This document shows positions 50,741-58,143 of a stretch of 64,000 bases of DNA, one piece after another. Numbering within the stretch: position 1 is the stretch's first letter; the number at the start of each line of letters is the position of its first letter. This stretch comes from Eubacterium sp. (GTDB taxonomy: Bacteria; Bacillota; Clostridia; Lachnospirales; Lachnospiraceae): positions 1 to 64,000 of the forward strand of contig JAFXZW010000118.1 in the NCBI GenBank assembly GCA_017541035.1, written 5' to 3'. A program made the position numbers and the translations under genes. Below the pieces are notes generated by a model. The model was not told where the DNA came from. It made no database searches and worked only from the letters and a program-made list of their open reading frames with translations.

Positions 50741-51316
50741 CTACTGCAATGTCTGCATTTCCTGCATGCACTTCACCACATCATCCACGTAATCCATATC
50801 CAACGACGTGGGATTGGTGTCGATATCCACCAGTCGTTCCACCAGTCGGTTGAATTTCTGCACCAGCTGGTCGCCCTGCCTGCAGAGATTTCTGAGGTAA
50901 ACCGGCTCAGGCTTCGTATAGTAATCATAGGATTCTATATAAGCTGCCGCGCTGTCCATGTTGGATCTGGCTTGTTCCAGGATTCTCTCATACAGGTCCT
51001 GCATGCTGTCGGTTGTAGTCTTTATGAATTCTCCCCGGGATTCTATGCTGTAATACTGCTGAAGCAGCATGTGTACCTCGGTAGAGAAACATCCTTTACG
51101 CTCGCATTTTTTGAGTCGTTCCAAAGGTGCGTCAAGCTCCTTCTTCTCTTCCCTTTTCCGCTGTGTCAAAAGATATCCGTTGGCAGCAATGGTGTACACC
51201 AGCCAGAGGGACGAGAATACGATCCCCGGCAACAGCCCGTCGGAAACGAAGAGCAGCACTACACTAAGTACGAACATGATCAAGCTTATGCAGTTTACAG
51301 CCAGAAAACGACGCAT
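50741..51316 (-). CDS. Small membrane protein, XpaC-like
   Basis: A 191-residue protein with two N-terminal helices (about 5-25 and 29-50) and a long helical cytoplasmic part containing KKCERKGCFSTEVHMLLQQYYSIESRGEFI. The layout resembles XpaC-type proteins that occur next to TelA-like and VWA genes, but I see no diagnostic motif. It is 110 nt upstream of the VWA gene in the same direction, and the two probably work together at the membrane. Confidence 0.7.
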   Translation of the reverse strand: MRRFLAVNCISLIMFVLSVVLLFVSDGLLPGIVFSSLWLVYTIAANGYLLTQRKREEKKELDAPLERLKKCERKGCFSTEVHMLLQQYYSIESRGEFIKTTTDSMQDLYERILEQARSNMDSAAAYIESYDYYTKPEPVYLRNLCRQGDQLVQKFNRLVERLVDIDTNPTSLDMDYVDDVVKCMQEMQTLQ

Positions 51317-51374
51317 GTTTTTTTCCTCTGTCCCCTCTGAATGAATACAGTGCCTGCTTACGGAATACAGCCTT

Positions 51375-51899
51375 TTATTTTTGATATCTCCCCACGAATT
51401 TCACCATGCCATTATTCTGATAAGGCAATGCTTTCTCAACCATATTGACGTTAAAATGTAATTTATTGCCATTAAGTAAAGTTATCGTAATCGTTTTTAC
51501 GCTTTTTCTTATCCTGTAATAGTTTTTGACTGAAATATCCGATAATTCCTGATAATAGTAATATACAAATCCATCATAACATGGACTGAGATTTTCCGGA
51601 TTGATCCTTAATCCTCCACCCTGTAAAGGCATTATTCCGACACCAGTTTCCGTAAAATTAAACAAAACGAATAAGAATTCATTCAGCCTGCTGATCCGTA
51701 AATCTCTTTCCTTTCCTATGACATCTCCAACCAGATATCCTGCCATCCCTAAGGTTCCCAATCCTATCATGGAAGCAGTAAATTCGTTACTCTTTGAATA
51801 ATCAACGATAGCTCCGATGATACAGTTTTCTCTTTCACTTACCCAGTTTGCTTTTCTGAAAATGTCTAACGCTCCTTGATACGTACTAAAATCATCCAT
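51375..51899 (-). CDS. Unknown protein with PH-like C-terminal domain
   Basis: A 174-residue protein, AT-richer than most of the window. An internal hydrophobic segment lies near residues 42-62 (MIGLGTLGMAGYLVGDVIG). The C-terminal 75 residues look like a bacterial PH domain, with SVKNYYRIRKSVKTITITLLNGNKLHFNVN followed by a final helix and strand. I do not recognise a named family. It stands between the XpaC-like gene and a gene fragment, in the same direction as both. Confidence 0.65.
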   Translation of the reverse strand: MDDFSTYQGALDIFRKANWVSERENCIIGAIVDYSKSNEFTASMIGLGTLGMAGYLVGDVIGKERDLRISRLNEFLFVLFNFTETGVGIMPLQGGGLRINPENLSPCYDGFVYYYYQELSDISVKNYYRIRKSVKTITITLLNGNKLHFNVNMVEKALPYQNNGMVKFVGRYQK

Positions 51900-52000
51900 T
51901 TTTCATTCCCTCTTACACATAATCGGTTTCGTACCCATTCTCAGAAGCCGGTTTTGTCATCGGATCCCGACTCTCCCAAGGCTAAAGTCTTGGAAAAATG

Positions 52001-52153
52001 TCATAGTTTCCTTACGGTTGCCTTTACCAGTTTCACGAATTCACCACTGATCTTTTCGGCGTTTTTCAGAACCTCTTCATGTGTGGTTCCGACATTATCA
52101 ACGTTCGGACAGTAGTCAGTGATACAGCTAAAGGAAAGGACCTTCACATTCAT
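52001..52153 (-). pseudogene. C-terminal fragment of a purine nucleoside phosphorylase
   Basis: ATG at 52153 opens a 50-residue frame reading VLSFSCITDYC, TTHEEVLKNAEKISGEFVKLV and ending KATVRKL. The ITxxx, HEEVL and following helix are the final strand and helix of the PNP/MTAP phosphorylase family. The preceding 200 or so residues are missing, so this is a remnant. It marks a deletion or insertion scar in this accessory block. Confidence 0.65.
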
Positions 52154-52193
52154 ATATATCCTTCATAATAATGGACACGGCCATCCATCATGC

Positions 52194-52544
52194 TTACCGG
52201 AACATCTCTTTTGCCTCCATGATCTGCTTCTCGGCATTTTTTAGATCTGTCTCACCGCAACCGGATAAAAGAAGATCCATATCATAAAAATCCGGATGTT
52301 TAACCGTCCATTCAGCCTCAAAATCTCTTTGTACTCTTCCTGCAAGCAATGTGCTATCCTTTTCCATGGCATCACGGAAGAATCCATAGAAATCCTTCCG
52401 GTAGGTTTCTTCCAGGTTACGGATTCTTTCCTGTACTTCCTCCGGAACCGATGTCATATGATCCAGGATCGGATCAATATACATCTTCCAGCCTGTAATC
52501 GCATCTGCTACAGATCTCAGATCCCCTGTAGTAAGTTTATACAT
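52194..52544 (-). CDS. Small acidic helical protein, unknown function
   Basis: A 116-residue soluble protein, mostly helical (VPEEVQERIRNLEETYRKDFYGFFRDAMEKD), with no signal peptide. It starts 12 nt after the end of the 505-residue gene, with GGAGGAACTG upstream, so the two are co-transcribed. If the larger gene encodes a toxin or effector, this is the natural candidate for its antidote or chaperone, but that is inference only. Confidence 0.7.
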   Translation of the reverse strand: MYKLTTGDLRSVADAITGWKMYIDPILDHMTSVPEEVQERIRNLEETYRKDFYGFFRDAMEKDSTLLAGRVQRDFEAEWTVKHPDFYDMDLLLSGCGETDLKNAEKQIMEAKEMFR

Positions 52545-52556
52545 ATCAGTTCCTCC

Positions 52557-54074
52557 TTATGCATCTGCCTTTTGCATTTCCTGTTTCTTCAGTTCGGTAA
52601 GGCTCAGCTCATCTGTCAAATATTCATCATTTTCATTCGTACGAACTTCTATATTGTCCTGCATGGTAAGTGCTTTCCGATTTGATGTGGTTATATATTC
52701 CACATGATCGGCTCCCGCACCGATGATCGTATTGTATCCCATATACGCCGCGAACATTGTCAGATAATCCAGGAACTTTCCGGACTCATGGGAAACAATA
52801 TAGTTGTAAAGCTTCGGAAATGTCTTTCGAATCGTAGCCGAAATAACAATCATGTCCGACTCTGTTGTAATCCTGGCATGTTCATTGAGAAGCATCGTGA
52901 ACATCACGGATCCCTTCTCCCTGCCATACCTCCAGCTGTTATGCTTTGCCTCAGCATCCTTTGCATCCGGATTATTATCTCTGGCAGCGGTATATACTCC
53001 CTTTCCGATCCTTCCGATACCATAGTAGACGCCTTTTCCTTCCTTTGCAAAACCTGCCAGCTGTTTTGCCTGTGGAATCGCATCCTTTTCCTTTCCGATC
53101 ACTTTTCCGTTCTCATCCAGTTTATCCAACGGCGCTATGGAATGATAGCATAGTTTCTTATGAGGTGAATTCTTCATCTCCTTACCCGCAAATTCTTCAT
53201 AATTTACGATTCTCGGATCATTTTTGGACCATCCGAGAGCGTTGAAGAACTTCGTGCAAAGAGCTTTACTCTGGTTTTGATCCACTTCCAGTTTGATCAA
53301 CTCCGACAGGATTTCTTCAGAATCGGAATCCAGTTTCATTCTTTCTTCATCGGAAAGCTCTATATTCCCGTTAAGCACCTGAAAAATCATATTGTAATTG
53401 GATTTAAAAGCAGCCGTTACGTTCTCGGAAGTATTCTCATCCTTCATGGCAGCAAAGTTATTCTTATGCGCATTCTGATATTCCTCCCTCTGACGAACCA
53501 GTTCAACATTTACCTTTTCGGAAAGAGAGGTAATGATGGCCTTCCGGATCTTTCCCTTCGAAGTGACGGGATTCTTCCGGGTACTGAGATAATGATCGCA
53601 GCTTTCCTTCAGACGTTTCAGAAGCCCCATCCCCTCAACCGCATCGGAACTGTCCATAATGCGGTTATACAACTCCAGATCCGTGGCAACCGCATTGTAC
53701 TCGTCAGAATTACCGCCTCTGTCACTGTTCTTCAGGAAAACCTCCAGATCCTTCAGTCCGTATCCGGAATAGTATCTTGCTTCTTTCTCGCTTCCCTTCT
53801 TTGGTGCACGCTTTTTCAGATTCATCACAGACGCTGCGGAATTCTTATGCCAGGCACTTTCGATGGCGTTCTTTTTCCTGATGTGATCCTCCCTGACTTT
53901 GTTGATATCCACATCTTCTTTGGAACTGAGATGTTCTATCTCCGCATTCAGAAAACGGGTATTCATATCCCGATATCCAAGCTCGGTATCGTCCTGCTGC
54001 AGATTTCGGTTTGACACCATTTCATATTCTTTTAATCTCTGTTCCTTTTGTTTAAATGTGCGGTCATTACACAT
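52557..54074 (-). CDS. Large protein with possible PARP-like ADP-ribosyltransferase motifs
   Basis: A 505-residue protein without signal peptide. The first 290 residues are charged and helical. Residues about 305-410 show spaced motifs like those of PARP-type ADP-ribosyltransferases: a KLCYHSI segment (His near 310), then GIGRIGKGVYTAARD (Tyr near 361, matching the GxGxYxA strand), AKHNSWRYG and GSVMFTMLLNEHARITTESD, with candidate acidic residues near 396-404. The C-terminal 90 residues are helical. The H-Y-E triad is only suggested. It leads a pair with the 116-residue gene. AGGAGGT precedes the ATG. It could be an effector or toxin. Confidence 0.65.
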   Translation of the reverse strand: MCNDRTFKQKEQRLKEYEMVSNRNLQQDDTELGYRDMNTRFLNAEIEHLSSKEDVDINKVREDHIRKKNAIESAWHKNSAASVMNLKKRAPKKGSEKEARYYSGYGLKDLEVFLKNSDRGGNSDEYNAVATDLELYNRIMDSSDAVEGMGLLKRLKESCDHYLSTRKNPVTSKGKIRKAIITSLSEKVNVELVRQREEYQNAHKNNFAAMKDENTSENVTAAFKSNYNMIFQVLNGNIELSDEERMKLDSDSEEILSELIKLEVDQNQSKALCTKFFNALGWSKNDPRIVNYEEFAGKEMKNSPHKKLCYHSIAPLDKLDENGKVIGKEKDAIPQAKQLAGFAKEGKGVYYGIGRIGKGVYTAARDNNPDAKDAEAKHNSWRYGREKGSVMFTMLLNEHARITTESDMIVISATIRKTFPKLYNYIVSHESGKFLDYLTMFAAYMGYNTIIGAGADHVEYITTSNRKALTMQDNIEVRTNENDEYLTDELSLTELKKQEMQKADA

Positions 54075-54154
54075 ATGGTAACCTCCTGCTTTTTTTCATG
54101 ATATTTCAATTTCACTGAGAGAAAGACCGGTTGGATTCCCGGAAACCAGGATGA

Positions 54155-54958
54155 TCATTCATACCTGAACACCCGAATCTTTTTTTCATATCCCGGGTGG
54201 ATCAACGCTCTGATGGCCTCCCGTCCGATCCCCTTATGCATCAGGAACTGTATCCTGGCCTTTGACTCGTATTCCGAATTAAGTAATTTTCGTAAAACAA
54301 ACAGAGCATATAATAAAGCTAAATTATTCTTTGTGTGTATATACGGAATCCGTATGGTGTCATCTGTTTCTTCCATCAGTATCACACTCACGATGGTATT
54401 TCGATCCATACAAACCAGACTGGCATCCGAGAATCTGTCACCTTCCAGATACCCATCCGGAATCTGCAGGAGTTTGTCATAATTCGATTCCAATACAAAT
54501 CTCTGCACGCGATCCATCGGAGCCTTATCCAGCGTTCCGACTTCATAAGCTTTTGGAGGAGCCTTGATCTCCTTGTAGTTTGCAAGGAGGCCCTCAATCC
54601 AGGAATAATCCGTGGAGATTTCCTTAAAGCCGTATTCAGACAGAAGCTCCGTATCAATTTCATCCTCTGTTCCGTAACACATGAACGGCATTTTCAGATC
54701 CTCCGGAAGATCCATAACCACATGTAGTAAAATATGGGCTGTATCTCCCTCGCGGTATTCCGGAAGGACATGAATTCTTCGTATCCGGATATAATCCATA
54801 TGGATCTCCGCCGTAAGGATACCCTGGGGCAGATCGGTTTCATCATCGCAGGCGCCGATTCCTGAAATTCTGCCGTCCAGAATACCGAATATCTCCTCGT
54901 TCCTCAGGAGTTTCAGGTATTTTCCTATACTCTCTTCCGTAATGATCTCAGTATTCAT
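54155..54958 (-). CDS. GNAT-like acetyltransferase (tandem, degenerate)
   Basis: About 267 residues. Both halves have the beta-alpha pattern of the GNAT fold. The first includes IRIRRIHVLPEYREGDTAHILLHVVMDL, close to the acetyl-CoA-binding strand and helix, and the second includes SVILMEETDDTIRIPYIHTKNNLALLYALFVLRKLL. The usual R/Q-x-x-G-x-G/A loop is degenerate in both, so catalysis is uncertain. I choose 54958 because GGAAGGG is well spaced there, unlike the in-frame GTG at 54967. It precedes the 505-residue gene in the same direction. Confidence 0.7.
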   Translation of the reverse strand: MNTEIITEESIGKYLKLLRNEEIFGILDGRISGIGACDDETDLPQGILTAEIHMDYIRIRRIHVLPEYREGDTAHILLHVVMDLPEDLKMPFMCYGTEDEIDTELLSEYGFKEISTDYSWIEGLLANYKEIKAPPKAYEVGTLDKAPMDRVQRFVLESNYDKLLQIPDGYLEGDRFSDASLVCMDRNTIVSVILMEETDDTIRIPYIHTKNNLALLYALFVLRKLLNSEYESKARIQFLMHKGIGREAIRALIHPGYEKKIRVFRYE

Positions 54959-55232
54959 ACACTTCACCCTTCCTCATTCAGTTTAATTTCCGCCCCTCAT
55001 CTATAACGCAAAATGAAACATCAGATATATCTATGCCCGCTTTCATAACGATAAGCGTTCCATGTGAACTACCCTCCGGGCTATTAAAAAGAGCATACCA
55101 TATTTAGACATTTTTTTCCATTTCGAGATTGCATATTTTATATTCGCACAAACGCTATTTTATATATATGTTTTAGAAATCTATCTGCATTTCCCATTGA
55201 TGCAGGGGGGCTTTTCCTCCCAAACAGGAAAA
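54959..55232. other. AT-rich intergenic stretch
   Basis: No gene or RNA element is evident. It should contain the promoter of the GNAT-like gene, but I cannot place one with confidence. Confidence 0.5.
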
Positions 55233-55262
55233 CCCGGAAATGTTCTCCTTTCCATTTCCGGG
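55233..55262 (-). terminator. Terminator of the nitroreductase gene
   Basis: On the minus strand, CCCGGAAATG (55262-55253) pairs with CATTTCCGGG (55242-55233), followed by TTTTCC. It lies 22 nt past the stop at 55285. Confidence 0.85.
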
Positions 55263-55284
55263 CCGCTTCCACGTGATCAGTATA

Positions 55285-55953
55285 TCACTCAAGCTCACAT
55301 TTTCTTCCGGTTACTGCCTCAAAATGGTACCTGACAATTCCCAGATCAACTTTAGAGAACGGGCCGGCTTTTGCTTTTATTTTTACTTTTTCTCCATCCA
55401 ATGTTATATAGAACTTCTGCTGGTTTATGGCTGTCGGTGCCATCATGGCAGCAACCATTCCGTTACGGAACCATGAGGGCATATCTTCCTCCTTCACATT
55501 ACAGAGTTTATAAGCTGGTTTTGTGCTATGCTTTACGCCGTCATTTTCACCATACCCGAAGACAATCACGCAGACAATCTTCTCATTCTTCGAAGTATCG
55601 GCTTTACATTTTCCTTTCCCGTAGGTTCCGCCGACCCAGCAGGAACGAAGTCCCATGTCCTGTAATCCTAAAACGATTTTCTCCCCGTAATAACCGCATT
55701 GTTCGTTCAGTCTATCCATCGAGGCATCACCGACAAGCGCAATATAATTGACGGCATTTTTGAATTTTCCGTAATGCGCCAGAAGAGTCTGAAAACATTC
55801 CGGATCATCATAGATCGCCTGAATAGACAGACCGCTTTCTGCGTTACATTGAATGACCAGCTCCTGTATCCTGTCGCGTAATTCATCTGAAATAATCTGA
55901 CCGGTAAACTGTCTGACGCTATGTCTTTCTTTGATCATTGCTTTTATATCCAT
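55285..55953 (-). CDS. Nitroreductase-family flavoprotein
   Basis: A 222-residue FMN enzyme. It begins MDIKAMIKERHSVRQFTGQ, the FMN-contacting start of this family, and has YGEKIVLGLQDMGLRSCWVGG near 90 and RNGMVAAMMAPTAINQQKFYITL near 155. The family reduces nitro, quinone or enone compounds with NAD(P)H. It begins 29 nt after the stop of the sensor kinase gene in the same direction, so it may be read through from that system. The substrate is unknown. Confidence 0.88.
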   Translation of the reverse strand: MDIKAMIKERHSVRQFTGQIISDELRDRIQELVIQCNAESGLSIQAIYDDPECFQTLLAHYGKFKNAVNYIALVGDASMDRLNEQCGYYGEKIVLGLQDMGLRSCWVGGTYGKGKCKADTSKNEKIVCVIVFGYGENDGVKHSTKPAYKLCNVKEEDMPSWFRNGMVAAMMAPTAINQQKFYITLDGEKVKIKAKAGPFSKVDLGIVRYHFEAVTGRKCELE

Positions 55954-55982
55954 TTCAACCCCTCCGATCTAATGCTGTAAGG

Positions 55983-57284
55983 CTACACCTTCTTCAAATA
56001 CAGTTCCACAACGAATCCGTTATCGTTATAATACTCCACGCCGCCGCCCTGCATCTCCATATAGGATTTCACCAGATACATGCCGACGCCGTAACCGCTC
56101 TTATCCTTTGCGGCTGTTCCACGGTAGTACTTCTCTGTGATCAGCGGCAGCTCATCCTCGTCCACTCCCGGGCCGCTGTCGCTGATCCGGATGCGGATAA
56201 ATGTATTTGACGCATCTCCGGTTTCATCAAAGGACACATGGATGTCCGTCCCCGCATATTTGTGGGAATTGCCTACCACATTGTCGATCACCTGTTCCAT
56301 ACGCAGCTTGTCCATCAGAACAAGGCACTGCGGGATCCGGTTATCCTGAATGATCTTCCCGTAATTCTTCAGGTTCATGAAGAAGGTCTCGATCCATACC
56401 GAGCTTTCCTCCCTGGGATTCACCCGGATCTGCTCCAGTTCGTTCATCGTTGCCTGGAATACATTTCCCATGATCTGATTGATGGTCTCTGTCTTTACGG
56501 AAATGGTTTTCACCTTTTCCGTCATATCCTTCAGTTCTTCTTCCGTGACCTCTAAAGACTGTCCGGGAACTGCGCTTTCCAGCTTACGCCGGTTCTTCAT
56601 TTCCAGGACCTCGCAAGTAGCCTGAATGGTGGCCACCGGCGTTTTGATGTCGTGGCTCAGCTCCGCCACCAGTTCCTTCTTGGCCTTCTCCGCAGCTGCC
56701 TCTCTCTCCCTGGCCGCCTTCAGCTCCTCCCGCATGAGATCAAAGCTCTCCGTAAAGGAATCCGACAGTCCGTTCTTACGAATTGGCAGCGGGACATCCA
56801 GATTCCCTCTCGCGATCTCCGTTGAATAGGCACTGAGCTCCTTCACCGGCTTCACCATCCGCAGATAAATGTAGATGATCAGTAAAATGCCCGCAAGAAG
56901 GAGAAGTCCCCAGAGGATCAGTGCTGTCCGAAGGAATCTGCTTCGGTACACCTCATAATCTCCGGCCGAATCATCCCAAACCACCTTACCCAGATATTTC
57001 CCGCCGGGCATAAAATCGAGTATCATGGCTTTTCGGCCGTAATACTTCGCCAGTTCCGCATTCAGAAGTTCCTTCGAGAAAATGATCTGGCAGCCGTACC
57101 GCTGTTCCAGTTCCTCCACGGACTGCCCCGCTTCATACTCTTCCGAGATCCGGATGATCCGGTCATTATATTCGGAGATATTTCTTTTCTCAAACCTCAT
57201 ATCTCCCGCCAGGATCAGAAGGACCGTCAGAACTGCCGCCATAAGCAGCACAAATGCAATTGTGATTCCACGGAGCTTCTTCAT
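55983..57284 (-). CDS. Sensor histidine kinase linked to the FtsX-type exporter
   Basis: A 433-residue membrane kinase. Helices at about 7-27 and 114-134 bracket a sensor of about 85 residues. A HAMP domain follows (VKPVKELSAYSTEIARGNLDVPLP). The phospho-acceptor reads ELSHDIKTPVATIQATCEV near 210, N-box NVVGNSHKYAG near 340, and G-box GYGVGMYLVKSYMEMQGG near 395. It ends before the nitroreductase gene and follows its regulator gene by five nt. Confidence 0.92.
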   Translation of the reverse strand: MKKLRGITIAFVLLMAAVLTVLLILAGDMRFEKRNISEYNDRIIRISEEYEAGQSVEELEQRYGCQIIFSKELLNAELAKYYGRKAMILDFMPGGKYLGKVVWDDSAGDYEVYRSRFLRTALILWGLLLLAGILLIIYIYLRMVKPVKELSAYSTEIARGNLDVPLPIRKNGLSDSFTESFDLMREELKAAREREAAAEKAKKELVAELSHDIKTPVATIQATCEVLEMKNRRKLESAVPGQSLEVTEEELKDMTEKVKTISVKTETINQIMGNVFQATMNELEQIRVNPREESSVWIETFFMNLKNYGKIIQDNRIPQCLVLMDKLRMEQVIDNVVGNSHKYAGTDIHVSFDETGDASNTFIRIRISDSGPGVDEDELPLITEKYYRGTAAKDKSGYGVGMYLVKSYMEMQGGGVEYYNDNGFVVELYLKKV

Positions 57285-57289
57285 TCCCC

Positions 57290-57994
57290 CTACTTCTCCT
57301 CAAGTATATAGCCCGTACCCCATACGGTCCTGATCCGTTCAGGGTTGTTGGGATCTCTTTCCAGCTTCTCCCGAAGCTTCCGTATATGTACATTCAGCGT
57401 ACCGTCACTGTAGAAAGTATCTCCCCAGACCTCGTCGAAGAGGGTCTCCTTGGTGACTATGGTATTCTTATGCTCATAGAGACAGGACAAAAGAGCAAAT
57501 TCTTTTGCCTTCAGAGGGATCTGATTCCCGTTCAGACAGACGGACATGGTCGAGGCTTCCAGGCGTAGATGTCCTTCCTCCTCCGGTGTCTCTTCCTGTT
57601 TTTCCGCATCGTTCTTCAGCTTCTCCATCTGTTCGATACGCTTCAGGTTGATACGGACCTTAGCCAGAAGAACGGACAGGCTGTAGGGCTTCTTGATATA
57701 ATCATCTCCGCCGATACTGAGGGCAACCAGCACGTCGTCATCGCTCTGCCGTGCACTGATGAAAAGGATAGGCAGCTGCATTTCCTCACGGACCCTCCTG
57801 CAGACTTCAAAGCCGGAGCCGTCCCCCAGATTGATATCCAGAAGGAGCAGATCCACTGTGTTCCGCTCCAGAAAGGTATAGCACTCCTCCGCACTGCAGA
57901 CATATGCAGTACTTACATCGAACATTCGAAAATATTCAGCTGTCATTTTCGCAAGTTCCGTCTCGTCATCTACGATCAGACAATGATAATGCAT
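57290..57994 (-). CDS. OmpR-family response regulator linked to the exporter
   Basis: A 234-residue regulator. The receiver has IVDDETELAKMT, Asp in DLLLLDINLGDGSG near residue 53 and Lys in DDYIKKPYSLSVLL near 103. The linker includes a Glu-rich segment, and the winged helix carries LKAKEFALLSCLYEHKNTIVTKETLFDEVWG and VHIRKLREKLE. A terminator separates it from the exporter permease gene upstream, so it and its kinase are a separate unit that may still respond to exporter substrates, as Bce systems do. Confidence 0.92.
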   Translation of the reverse strand: MHYHCLIVDDETELAKMTAEYFRMFDVSTAYVCSAEECYTFLERNTVDLLLLDINLGDGSGFEVCRRVREEMQLPILFISARQSDDDVLVALSIGGDDYIKKPYSLSVLLAKVRINLKRIEQMEKLKNDAEKQEETPEEEGHLRLEASTMSVCLNGNQIPLKAKEFALLSCLYEHKNTIVTKETLFDEVWGDTFYSDGTLNVHIRKLREKLERDPNNPERIRTVWGTGYILEEK

Positions 57995-58103
57995 ATCGTG
58001 CCTCCCATTTTTCGTATGTTCATCATCACATAGAGTATTTTACTATACTTTTATCCGATTCACAATTACTCGTTGATTATTTCCAATCGGGCAGGAGGGA
58101 AAA

Positions 58104-58136
58104 AGCCCCTGTTCCGCAGGTAACGGAACAGGGACT
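58104..58136 (-). terminator. Terminator of the FtsX-type permease gene
   Basis: On the minus strand, AGTCCCTGTTCCG (58136-58124) pairs with CGGAACAGGGGCT (58116-58104), then TTTTTCC. It ends the ABC exporter operon before the regulator gene. Confidence 0.88.
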
Positions 58137-58143
58137 TTATAAC

